Shown: piece after piece, positions 24,127 to 32,301 of the stretch
Numbering within the stretch: position 1 is the stretch's first letter
Layout of the letters: each line of letters opens with the position of its first letter
Assembly (NCBI GenBank): GCA_900316045.1
Contig: ONBM01000020.1
Span: 1-47,903, forward strand
Direction: 5' to 3'
DNA: 47,903 nt
From: an uncultured Bacteroidales bacterium
GTDB lineage: Bacteria; Bacteroidota; Bacteroidia; Bacteroidales; UBA932
The notes under the pieces: generated by a model
Told to the model about the DNA's origin: nothing
What the model saw: only the letters and a program-made list of their open reading frames with translations
The model's database searches: none
Made by a program: the position numbers and the translations under genes

Positions 24127-24134
24127 CAAATATA
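24127..24134 (-). promoter_or_regulatory. -7 element for the metal efflux operon
   Basis: Read on the minus strand it is TATATTTG, a perfect -7 element, and the ATG is 6 bases further (24120). A TTG lies 15 bases upstream, shorter than the usual 19-21. The predicted mRNA would have almost no leader. Confidence 0.5.
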
Positions 24135-24346
24135 GTGATTTTTTGTCTGCAACCGATTTGACGAAAGGAAATTCCGATTGCTTGTTTTGCCACGGCGTAA
24201 TCATCTGCCACAATGTCAGTTACCCACTGGAGGCATGGGAGTTGCATTTTGGACTATGCCGAGCCAGCCATGAACCTGAGCGTGATGCAGATTCGAGCGT
24301 CGTTCGGGATGACTGCGGCGCAGGAGTAATGAATATTCAAGAATAA

Positions 24347-24354
24347 TATACTTG
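24347..24354 (+). promoter_or_regulatory. Possible -7 element for ftsH
   Basis: TATACTTG differs from TAnnTTTG by one base and ends 6 bases before the ATG at 24361. No -33 element is clear. Confidence 0.3.
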
Positions 24355-24360
24355 TCAAAC

Positions 24361-26295
24361 ATGAAATACGTTGAATTTCCGGAAGATAATGCCGCCAAGA
24401 GTGGTGGAGAGGGTAAAGGCAAAAGCGACCAGCAAAATGCGCCCCAAGGCAGCGGAGCTCAGGGTAAAGGGCCATCAGGCAACTGGTTCTGGACGATTCT
24501 CTGGACAATCCTGTTCCTCTTCCTCCTGAACGGTCTTTTCTTCCCCGCCGTAAAGGGTAGCAAAGTCGTTGAGACCGACTACGGCCAGTTCGTAAAGGAC
24601 GTGAACGACAGCCTGGTAAGAGAAGTAGTGATAAAAGACAGCAAGGTCTTTTACAACAAAGGCACGGAAGCCAATGACACGACCTATTTCACAGGCGAGG
24701 TCAATGACCCAGAACTGGTGAACAGGCTCGTGGCAGCAGGAAGCCCCAATCCTGACGGCAAAATAAAATTCGTGAAAAAGATAGAGCAGAAGAACTCCCC
24801 TATCCTGGATTTCATCCTGTGGTGGATACTCCCAGCCCTCATTTTCTATCTTATCTACGTGTTCATGATGCGTAAAATCGCAAGCCGAGGCGGAGCCGGC
24901 GGGGGCTTGGGCAATTTCATGTCTCTGGGCCAGAGCGGGGCCAAGGTCTACGCCGAGGACGACATCAAGACTCGGTTCTCCGACGTTGCAGGACAGGACG
25001 AAGCCAAGGAGAGCCTGAAGGAAATGGTGGATTTCTTGCACAATCCTAAAAAATATACCGCATTGGGAGCGAAACTTCCTAAAGGAGCTCTTTTGGTCGG
25101 GCCTCCTGGCACAGGCAAGACCCTGATTGCAAGGGCCGTGGCTGGAGAAGCCGGAGTTCCGTTCTTCTCAATGTCCGGTTCCGAGTTCGTGCAGATGTTC
25201 GTCGGCATGGGAGCCGCCAAGGTGCGAGACCTCTTCGAGCAGGCAAACAAGAAAGCCCCATGCATCATATTCATAGATGAAATCGATGCCATAGGCAAAA
25301 GCCGCGAAGGCAGCCTGAGCACGAATGACGAGCGAGAGCAGACTCTGAATCAGTTACTAACCGAGATGGACGGCTTCGACGCAAACAAAGGCGTGGTGAT
25401 TCTCGCCGCCACGAACCGCCCTGACAGCCTGGACAAGGCGCTTTTGAGGCCGGGCAGGTTCGACAGGCGCATCCAGATGGAGCTCCCTGACCTCGAAGGC
25501 AGGAAAGCCATTCTGAAAGTGCATCTGAAGAATGTCAAGCATGAGGACATAGACCTCGACGTAGTAGCAAGGGCGACAGCAGGCTCTTCAGGAGCCGACA
25601 TTGCGAATATAGTGAACGAAGCGGCCCTGAGAGCCGTGCGCGAAGGAAAGAAAGCCGTCACCACCGATGACCTTGAGGAGAGCGTGGAAACAGTGATGGC
25701 AGGAGAGCAGAGGAAGAACGCCGTCATCTCGCCGGAAGAGAAGAAGATAATCGCCTACCACGAGATCGGGCATGCGATGGTGGCTGCCGTGCAGAACAAT
25801 TCTGCCCCTGTGCATAAAATCACCATCATACCTAGGACTTCCGGCGCTCTTGGCTACACGATGCAAGTGGACGAGGGCGAGAAATACCTCTACAGTAAGG
25901 AATATCTCACCAACCGACTTGCGACGCTGACCGGAGGGAGGGTGGCAGAGGAAGTGATTTGCGGCACATGCACCACGGGCGCATCAAACGACATCGAGCA
26001 AGCCACGAAGATGGCGAGGGCTATGGTCATGACCTACGGCATGAGCGAAAGGTTCGGCATGATGGCGCTGCAGACGAGGGGCAACTCCTACCTTGGCGGC
26101 GAGGGTCAGCTTGCCTGCTCCGACGAGATTGAGGCGCAGGTTGACGAGGAAGTGAGAAGCATGATCGCCGATGCAAAGGAAAAGGCAAAGCAAATCATCA
26201 CCAGCCATATAGGCAAAATGCACGAGGCAGCCAACTACCTTCTTGAAAAAGAGACCATCACAGGCGAGGAGTTCATGAATATTTTGAATAGGTAA
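24361..26295 (+). CDS. ftsH: ATP-dependent zinc metalloprotease FtsH
   Basis: A 644-aa membrane AAA protease. The ATG is preferred to a TTG three codons earlier. It has a first membrane helix ([18 protein letters not shown]), a periplasmic domain, a second helix ([17 protein letters not shown]), the AAA domain with Walker A GPPGTGKT and Walker [10 protein letters not shown], a second-region-of-homology RPGRFDRR, and the protease site HEIGHA in place of the more usual HEAGHA. The N-terminal 30 residues are Gly/Lys/Gln-rich, as is common in Bacteroidetes. FtsH degrades misfolded membrane proteins and regulators. The usual Bacteroides neighbours rsfS and cdsA are absent; instead a small GNAT-like gene follows after one base. 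Confidence 0.95.
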   Translation: MKYVEFPEDNAAKSGGEGKGKSDQQNAPQGSGAQGKGPSGNWFWTILWTILFLFLLNGLFFPAVKGSKVVETDYGQFVKDVNDSLVREVVIKDSKVFYNKGTEANDTTYFTGEVNDPELVNRLVAAGSPNPDGKIKFVKKIEQKNSPILDFILWWILPALIFYLIYVFMMRKIASRGGAGGGLGNFMSLGQSGAKVYAEDDIKTRFSDVAGQDEAKESLKEMVDFLHNPKKYTALGAKLPKGALLVGPPGTGKTLIARAVAGEAGVPFFSMSGSEFVQMFVGMGAAKVRDLFEQANKKAPCIIFIDEIDAIGKSREGSLSTNDEREQTLNQLLTEMDGFDANKGVVILAATNRPDSLDKALLRPGRFDRRIQMELPDLEGRKAILKVHLKNVKHEDIDLDVVARATAGSSGADIANIVNEAALRAVREGKKAVTTDDLEESVETVMAGEQRKNAVISPEEKKIIAYHEIGHAMVAAVQNNSAPVHKITIIPRTSGALGYTMQVDEGEKYLYSKEYLTNRLATLTGGRVAEEVICGTCTTGASNDIEQATKMARAMVMTYGMSERFGMMALQTRGNSYLGGEGQLACSDEIEAQVDEEVRSMIADAKEKAKQIITSHIGKMHEAANYLLEKETITGEEFMNILNR

Positions 26296-26296
26296 T

Positions 26297-26770
26297 ATGC
26301 CAGAAGCAGATAAACCGCTGAAAAGGCTTTATGCCAGGGACTGCGAGAGCAAAAGGATTCCCAAGGAATTGGCGGATCCTTTTCTTGCTTTGAATCACCG
26401 TCTAGGCACCACCAGATGCCATTACCTATATGGCTTGTTCCTCAGGAAGGCGACAGCGGAACTCCCAGCAGGCACGCTTGTAGCCGTCGCTGGATTTTCC
26501 GGTCCGAGAATATGGCAGAAAGGCGGCTCAACCATTCATTCTTACGAATGGGTGCGGTATGCCTCTGCGCATGGCTTCGGGGTCGATGGCGGCATGGGCA
26601 AGCTATTGAAGGCCTTCATAGACGAGATGCATCCAGACGACATCATGAGCTATGCCGATGCCTCTTGGTCCAACGGAGATGCGTACCGCAAGCTCGGCTT
26701 TACGGAAGAGCCCCCAAAGACATTCCCGGATGGGAAAGTCAGCCTGAAATTCAGGCTGAAACTCACGTGA
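26297..26770 (+). CDS. Uncharacterised GNAT-fold protein downstream of ftsH
   Basis: A 157-aa protein. I do not recognise a named family, but the segment ASWSNGDAYRKLGF near residues 122-135 resembles the last conserved region of GNAT-type enzymes (including Mom-like and phage-linked members), with a conserved core LVAVAGFSGPRIW and YEWVRYASAHG. It begins one base after ftsH and ends 9 bases before the convergent GH106 gene. Co-transcription with ftsH is likely. The substrate is unknown. Confidence 0.6.
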   Translation: MPEADKPLKRLYARDCESKRIPKELADPFLALNHRLGTTRCHYLYGLFLRKATAELPAGTLVAVAGFSGPRIWQKGGSTIHSYEWVRYASAHGFGVDGGMGKLLKAFIDEMHPDDIMSYADASWSNGDAYRKLGFTEEPPKTFPDGKVSLKFRLKLT

Positions 26771-26778
26771 CCTTTGCA

Positions 26779-29700
26779 TCAACGGCTGCGCAGGGTTGCG
26801 TCCGAGACAGTGACAGGCCCCAGCAGACCGCTGTTTCGCAGCGTCGAGCCTTCCGCCGGCCCTGAGATGGTCCATGTCTTGCGGTCAGCCTCCGGGAGCC
26901 CGGCATCGTAGGCAAGGCGGTTGAACCAAGTGCTGGTTACGTCTACTCGAAGGACATTCTTCCCGTCCATGACATGATCAGTGATATCCAAGGAATATGG
27001 CTCAGTCCACAAAGTCCTCAGCCGGTTCCCATTCAGATAAACCTCAGCGATCATCTCTACATTCCCAAGATTCAAGATGCGCCTATGCCCCTCGCTTGCT
27101 GAATCCGGCTGGAAATCAGCCACATAAGTAACGGTTCCTGAGAAAGCCTTTCCTTCGGGACTTATATCCAGGTCCTTCCATGGAGCCAGTCCATTCACGG
27201 CAATGCTGTCCGGAGCCCCCCATCCTTCAGGGAATCGCAAAGTCCAGTCATTGATCCGGAGTATTTCGGTAGTGTCGGAATATTCATTGTGAATTGTATT
27301 CCTTTTTCCGTCGTGGCGGAATACTACAAAGCAGCATCCCGCCTTCGGCAGATTCAGCGCCAAGGTCGTGCAGCCATCAGTTTCCAAGCCACGGACATCG
27401 GATGCCGTCCCAGTGAGAGGATCCCAAATTTCCGCATCGCCTGTCGTCCGGAACGTCATGTTTCCCTTAAAGCCGCTTCCCTTCGGAGCCGTCACGAAGT
27501 ACCAGTCGGCGCCTTCCGTCCTTCGATGCAGCCACAAAGCTCCGCCGCAAGCGTCCGGACGCATTCCAAGCACCCCTACAGCTTCTTCCAGGCTCATTCC
27601 AACCACTATCCTGCCTTTTCCGACCTTGAACACGCCTTTCTTGTTCCCATATTTCCACAGTTTCTGCCTCGCCCTTTCAAACCTCTGGCTTTCCTGCGCC
27701 CTAAGGCTTGCCACGCCCTCGGGAGCATTTCCGATCACCGTGGCTCCGCCGCGTACCAATTCATAGAGTTTTTCCATGGTCTCCGGCAGCATTCTCTCGG
27801 TGTCTGGCATCCAAAGCACGCCGTACCTGATGCCTTCCGGGGTCACGAGCTGACGTTTCTTGACAGAAAGTCTGTTCACGAGCACGTCCGGATTGCAATA
27901 ATCGTATTTGAAGCCATCCGGAAAAGGATAGCTCTGGGAAGGCTTATGATTGATTTCGTCACCCAGATACCAGAGCACGTCAGAGACGGGAACGCCTCTC
28001 TCCAGCATATAGGAAAGTCTTGCCAGATAAGTCGTGAATTCAGGCATGTGTTTCCACCAAGTCTGCCCCCTTAAGAATGGCGTCCCAATGCCGGAGCCGA
28101 ATGAGGTTCCAGGAGGGAGGAAACCTACCTGAGGATTGTGGGTGTAAGTGTGGAATATTGAGTGCGTCACTCCTTCTACGTAATTTATGTTCGCCACTTC
28201 TTTCAGCATCTCCCAATGCTCGTCCCATGTCAGATTAAAAGACGTGAATGATTCCGCAGCCACCCTCGGCTTGCCATACAAGTGCGCAGCAGAGGCTGTC
28301 GGCTTGATGGGCTTGAAGTCAAGCGATCCTACGTAACCGTCGGTCATCGGCTGCCAGAACTCGCACGTCGGGATATCGGCATACTTGAAATATTCCATTA
28401 TGTCAGCAGGGAAAACGTCGCCGGCAGCAGTCTCGTACTGAACTGAAAGGCCGTTTTCCTTAGCCAGGGAGGCCATGCCGCCGAAGAACTTATTCACCAG
28501 CAAGTCCCCGATCAAGCGTTTCCAGTCAAGCAGGAATCGGGTTGTCGTCTCCGGGTCGTCTATTACATAACCCATCACGGCAGGAAGCCATTTTCTCAAC
28601 TTGTAGCCGTTCATTCTTTCGAAATCCGCCTCCATATCCTTGGTCCAGGTCTGGGTGCAACACTCCCAGCTGTCCATCAGCATTCCGCCTAGGAGACCTC
28701 CGCTCAGCGGTCCGTCAACAAGGCGGCCGATGTAGCCCTTGAAATGTGCGTCAGGGCCTGCCTCGGAAAGTTTGTCGCATTCCCAGCCAGTGCCTTCGGC
28801 AGGAGCCGGGGCGTTCTGCCTGCCGGCATTCATGTGGCCGATCCTTAGAATGGTCCATCTGCCAGGCTCAGGAGCTTTCCATTTCAGATTTCCACCCGAA
28901 TCCATATTCCGAGATATGTCGAGAATATTCTCATCCTTGAGGTAGCATGCCGAATTTTGTCTCGGATGCTCCGCCGTGCGTTCTATGCTTCTGAGAGTCC
29001 AGGCAGCGGATGCCTCCCAATCGTTCTTCATCGCAGCTGAAAAGAACTTTATGTACCCGAGGGACATGTCATGAGCATTGCTGAAAGTCAAGCGGTACTT
29101 GCTTGCTCCAGGACACTCATCGCACGCAACGGTGAAAGTCGAGAAATCCTGCCAGTCGCTTTGAGGGAAGTCCAGCCCCGCAACCTTCTTCGATGATCCA
29201 TCGGGGAGAATGGCATCCAACTCGAAGGAAATGCCTGGCTCGTAGCACCAGGAATGGTTCAAGAGCCGGACCGGCGGGAACTGAATGGTTCGGACCATCG
29301 TCCCGGACGGGAAATCCACTTCGATTGAATATTCCGACGGCGGAAGCTGCAGAGCTCTTTCCAACGTTGAATTCAAGCAGGCCTGCCAATCGTAATTTCC
29401 TGTGCCGGCAACTCTTTCAGGAACGAGCGGCACCCCCGTATCGTCTTCTGGCGTAGGAAACGCAAGAACCGCAATGTCACGGTAGTCGCTGGCGAGATTC
29501 CATGGTTCTCCGGGGGTCACAGGCTCTTTCAGAAGAGTGTCTACATGTTCAGAATCCACGTCGATGCGGCTCCAAACGAGGATGCGCATCGCATTCTCCG
29601 AGTCTACCCAAGGTCCGCCGGACATGGCCCAGCCAGGACAGTTCTGCATGGTGAAGCGCAGTCCCAGCCTTCTGCACTCTTCAGCCGTATATTTTACGGC

Positions 29701-30066
29701 ATCGTCCCAGAGCGGGCTTAGGCAAGTGATCTGCTGCCCTACTTCTGGCCATGCTCCGCCAAACTGTCCGTGGAACAGCTGAATTCCTGAAATGCCGGCA
29801 GAGGCAATTGCTTCCAAGTCGGCCTTTATGCCTGCTTTCGAAACATTCCCGCCTATGAAATGAAACCAAGTCTCAGGAAAATATACTTTATCCGGCGATT
29901 TGAAGCGGACCGCATCTTGGTCGCTGAATGCTGCCTTGGCATCTGCGGCTGGGGGCAGGGCCGGAGTCTGGGAAGAATCTGGCTTTGCAGCATTGCGTCC
30001 GTCAGTGAAGCACTGGCTGGACAGCATCGGCAATGCGGCGATGAAAATCAACAGGGGGCGTCTCAT
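26779..30066 (-). CDS. GH106 family alpha-L-rhamnosidase, long form
   Basis: A 1095-aa exported enzyme starting MRRPLLIFIAALPMLSSQC (signal peptide). The frame extends upstream of this Met, but the -7 element at 30104-30097 and the signal peptide favour it. The N-terminal region HFIGGNVSKAGIKADLEA, then QNCPGWAMSGGPW, are GH106 hallmarks. Likely catalytic-site segments are DSWECCTQTW and AESFT, which are shared with the second GH106 gene. A C-terminal beta-sandwich (ending VTYVADFQ, NRLAYDAGLPE) may bind carbohydrate. GH106 enzymes remove terminal alpha-L-rhamnose, for example from rhamnogalacturonan. It stands alone, converging on the ftsH pair and divergent from a hydrolase gene. Confidence 0.83.
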   Translation of the reverse strand: MRRPLLIFIAALPMLSSQCFTDGRNAAKPDSSQTPALPPAADAKAAFSDQDAVRFKSPDKVYFPETWFHFIGGNVSKAGIKADLEAIASAGISGIQLFHGQFGGAWPEVGQQITCLSPLWDDAVKYTAEECRRLGLRFTMQNCPGWAMSGGPWVDSENAMRILVWSRIDVDSEHVDTLLKEPVTPGEPWNLASDYRDIAVLAFPTPEDDTGVPLVPERVAGTGNYDWQACLNSTLERALQLPPSEYSIEVDFPSGTMVRTIQFPPVRLLNHSWCYEPGISFELDAILPDGSSKKVAGLDFPQSDWQDFSTFTVACDECPGASKYRLTFSNAHDMSLGYIKFFSAAMKNDWEASAAWTLRSIERTAEHPRQNSACYLKDENILDISRNMDSGGNLKWKAPEPGRWTILRIGHMNAGRQNAPAPAEGTGWECDKLSEAGPDAHFKGYIGRLVDGPLSGGLLGGMLMDSWECCTQTWTKDMEADFERMNGYKLRKWLPAVMGYVIDDPETTTRFLLDWKRLIGDLLVNKFFGGMASLAKENGLSVQYETAAGDVFPADIMEYFKYADIPTCEFWQPMTDGYVGSLDFKPIKPTASAAHLYGKPRVAAESFTSFNLTWDEHWEMLKEVANINYVEGVTHSIFHTYTHNPQVGFLPPGTSFGSGIGTPFLRGQTWWKHMPEFTTYLARLSYMLERGVPVSDVLWYLGDEINHKPSQSYPFPDGFKYDYCNPDVLVNRLSVKKRQLVTPEGIRYGVLWMPDTERMLPETMEKLYELVRGGATVIGNAPEGVASLRAQESQRFERARQKLWKYGNKKGVFKVGKGRIVVGMSLEEAVGVLGMRPDACGGALWLHRRTEGADWYFVTAPKGSGFKGNMTFRTTGDAEIWDPLTGTASDVRGLETDGCTTLALNLPKAGCCFVVFRHDGKRNTIHNEYSDTTEILRINDWTLRFPEGWGAPDSIAVNGLAPWKDLDISPEGKAFSGTVTYVADFQPDSASEGHRRILNLGNVEMIAEVYLNGNRLRTLWTEPYSLDITDHVMDGKNVLRVDVTSTWFNRLAYDAGLPEADRKTWTISGPAEGSTLRNSGLLGPVTVSDATLRSR

Positions 30067-30096
30067 GATAACGAAGAAATATAGATTGTGGTATCG

Positions 30097-30104
30097 CAAA
30101 GTTA
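30097..30104 (-). promoter_or_regulatory. -7 element for the GH106 gene at 26779-30066
   Basis: TAACTTTG on the minus strand, a full consensus match, 30 bases before the ATG at 30066. The -33 position is poor. Supports the choice of start codon. Confidence 0.5.
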
Positions 30105-30137
30105 AGAAAATACTTATCAACATAAAGACTTTATCGC

Positions 30138-30145
30138 TATATTTG
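30138..30145 (+). promoter_or_regulatory. -7 element for the frameshifted hydrolase
   Basis: TATATTTG, a full consensus match, about 90 bases before the ATG at 30236. Together with 30097-30104 it makes a divergent promoter pair. A small stem (GCCTG/CAGGC, 30162-30175) lies in the leader. Confidence 0.5.
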
Positions 30146-30235
30146 AAATACTTTCGCACAAGCCTGCAATCAGGCATATTCATGCCATGCTGCAGCAACT
30201 GCGGTAGCTTCTGGAACATAACATATTCATGAACG

Positions 30236-31040
30236 ATGAAAAGATTGTTTACGCTGGCATTGCTGCTAACTTTTTTGCTGAATCCAGTTTCTGGCCCTGC
30301 CCATTCGATACAAGACAGTGCGTTCCCGGGAGCTAAAAGCCAATGGTGCGGCTACGAAAGGCATGACTTCAAATTCAACGACAGGAATGCTATTGTCGTG
30401 GCGCCGAGGGAAGCCTTGCCAGGGAAGCCTTGGATCTGGAGGCCTGCATTCTTCAATGCTTTTCCGTCCGTTGACCTGGCTATGCTTGCCCTGGGCTATC
30501 ATGTGGCATATTATGACCTCACTCATCTATATGGCAGTCCGAGGGCGGTTCAGCTTGGGACGGAGTTCTTCAATGAGATGGTCAGCAGATACGGGCTGAA
30601 AAACAAAGTCATAGTCGAGGGATTCAGCCGCGGAGGTATGTTTGCCGTAAACTGGGCGGCGGCAAACCCGGATAAGGTCTCATGCCTTTACCTCGATGCC
30701 CCTGTCTGCGATGTTGAGAGCTGGCCGGGCAGAAAACAGGAGAAGCTGTGGAACGATTTCCTCGCCGAATGGAATCTCAACGAAAACGACATGGCGTTTC
30801 AAAGGCAATCCGCTCGACAACCTGAAGCCGATAGCTAAAGCAGAGATACCAATCATCGGGGTTGCCGGGGACAGTGACACGACTGTTCCATACGAAGAGA
30901 ACCTGGAGATTCTTGCCCAGCGGTACAAGAAAATGCATGGAAAGATAGAAGTGATCCTGAAGCCAGGCTGTGACCATCATCCCCACAGCCTCGGGGCGCC
31001 AGCGCCCATCGTCAGGTTCATCCTCGACCATGCAAAATAA
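30236..31040 (+). pseudogene. Alpha/beta hydrolase interrupted by a +1 frameshift
   Basis: The first frame (30236-30838) carries a signal peptide, the oxyanion region and the nucleophile GFSRGGMFA (Ser131), then runs out of frame with FQRQSARQPEADS. The next frame continues at once as FKGNPLDNLKPIAKAEIP, with the acid in GDSDTTVP and the His in CDHHPH, ending at 31040. Joining them by removing one base near 30800 restores a protein of about 267 aa with a full Ser-Asp-His triad. The gene is thus intact apart from one extra base, so it is either a recent mutation or a sequence error. It is a probable carbohydrate esterase or peptidase-like hydrolase of the rhamnosidase locus. Confidence 0.8.
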
Positions 31041-31100
31041 GCCACCTTAACGCACTACCACGTCATCACCCAGCACGACCCATCCGGTCATCGTCAAGAC

Positions 31101-31223
31101 GACCGTACGCATATCCTTCGCAAGTGATTGAATGCGAATGGGCATTTCTGCGATGACGACCGTGCGCATGCCCTTCGTAACTGATTGAATGCGAATAGGC
31201 ATTTCTGCGATGCTCGTACGGTC
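31101..31223. repeat. REP-like palindromic elements C1 and C2 (tandem)
   Basis: Two related units with a 57-base period. C1 (31101-31157) and C2 (31158-31223) both begin GACCGT[A/G]CGCAT and share GATTGAATGCGAAT and GGCATTTCTGCGATG. C2 ends CGTACGGTC, completing the same terminal inverted repeat as elements A and B near the transposase, 30 kb away. The inner TGATTG and GGCATTT words also match. There is no reading frame in this 31041-31474 gap. Confidence 0.75.
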
Positions 31224-31247
31224 CCTCCGTCATCCTATACTTCACGC

Positions 31248-31313
31248 TCCGTCATCCGAACTTGATTAAGGTTCTGCTTTCCGCAAACCTAGATTCCGGA
31301 TCGGAATGACGGA
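31248..31313. repeat. Large hairpin with CCGTCAT/ATGACGG arms
   Basis: TCCGTCATCCGA (31248-31259) pairs with TCGGAATGACGGA (31301-31313) with one bulge. CTCCGTCATCC is also present just before it at 31225-31235. A smaller palindrome, ATTCCG-GAT-CGGAAT, sits inside the right arm. The rest of the gap, to 31431, is AT-rich and I see nothing else in it. Confidence 0.5.
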
Positions 31314-31431
31314 TGGAAAACGGCATCAACATTCTGAGGGAATCGAGAGGAATACCAATAAAGATTTTGAGGAAACCGCGAAAAAATTGTAGGAAATTTA
31401 GAGCGAGCCGAATAAATGCGCTATCTTAGCA

Positions 31432-31439
31432 TTGACAGA
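31432..31439 (+). promoter_or_regulatory. Possible -7 element for the esterase
   Basis: TATCTTAG differs by one base from TAnnTTTG and lies 35 bases before the ATG at 31475. No clear -33. Confidence 0.3.
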
Positions 31440-31474
31440 AGAAAGACGTTGAGGACATTAATGGTATAATACAT

Positions 31475-32299
31475 ATGAATATTAAGCATTATCTGACAAG
31501 CGCAACTTTGTTTTTCCTCGCAGCCATGAACTTGAGTGCGAAGAGCGAGCATAAGACCGTGAATGACATCCCTTACAGGGATTCCGCAGGAGAAAGCGCA
31601 TATGCGCTCGAGCGATGCCTTCTTGACGTTCATTATCCTGTCGGTGGCAAAGGCTGCCCTACGGTCGTGTGGTTTCATGGCGGAGGACTGACTGGCGGGA
31701 ACAAATTCATTCCGGAGGAACTGAAGGACTGCGGATATGTTGTAGTAGCCGTTAATTACAGGCTGCTGCCGAAAGTGGAGATTGACACATGCATCGACGA
31801 TGCCGCTGCAGCAGTCGCATGGACGATTCGGAATGTCCAAAAATATGGCGGAGCGCCTGACATGATATATGTCGCAGGCCATTCCGCCGGCGGATATCTG
31901 ACAGCTATGATCGGCCTGGACAAACGCCGTCTGGCGAAATATGGCATCGATGCAAATTCGATTGCCGGGCTGTTCTCATTCAGTGGCCACGCCATCTGCC
32001 ACTTCAACTATCGCGAGGCAAAGGGCATGAAACCGTATCAGCCGCTGATTGACGAAACCGCTCCGATATATTACGTGAGACCTGACGCTCCCCTGTTCGT
32101 GATAGTCTCCGGCGACAGGGAAATGGAGCTTTACGGCCGTTACGAGGAGAATGCCTATTTCTGGCGCATGATGAAACTTGCCGGCCACGAAGAAACCTAC
32201 CTTTACGAACTCCAGGGCTACAATCATGGCGACATGGCCGCGCCAGCTTTTCATATACTCAAAGCTTTTGTGGCCAAAAGGAAAAAAGGGAGCGAATAA
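31475..32299 (+). CDS. Exported alpha/beta hydrolase (HSL-type esterase)
   Basis: A 274-aa protein with a signal peptide (to about residue 22). It has the HSL-family oxyanion motif FHGGG (67-71), the nucleophile GHSAGG (Ser137), the acid in SGDRE and the His in YNHGD, so the triad is complete. Such enzymes often remove acetyl or feruloyl groups from plant polysaccharides. It converges on the GH106 gene at 32302 with a 2-base gap, and lies in the same locus as two rhamnosidases. None of the GAATAT words common in the window occurs in the body of the gene. Confidence 0.8.
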   Translation: MNIKHYLTSATLFFLAAMNLSAKSEHKTVNDIPYRDSAGESAYALERCLLDVHYPVGGKGCPTVVWFHGGGLTGGNKFIPEELKDCGYVVVAVNYRLLPKVEIDTCIDDAAAAVAWTIRNVQKYGGAPDMIYVAGHSAGGYLTAMIGLDKRRLAKYGIDANSIAGLFSFSGHAICHFNYREAKGMKPYQPLIDETAPIYYVRPDAPLFVIVSGDREMELYGRYEENAYFWRMMKLAGHEETYLYELQGYNHGDMAAPAFHILKAFVAKRKKGSE

Positions 32300-32301
32300 A
32301 A

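Noticed and set aside
30162..30175. GCCTG/CAGGC stem as a terminator or riboswitch
   Set aside because: Only a 5-base stem in the leader of the frameshifted hydrolase, with no T-run and no wider structure.
30067..30219. N-terminal extension of the GH106 gene to 30219
   Set aside because: The extra 51 residues precede a clear signal peptide and overlap the promoter at 30104-30097.
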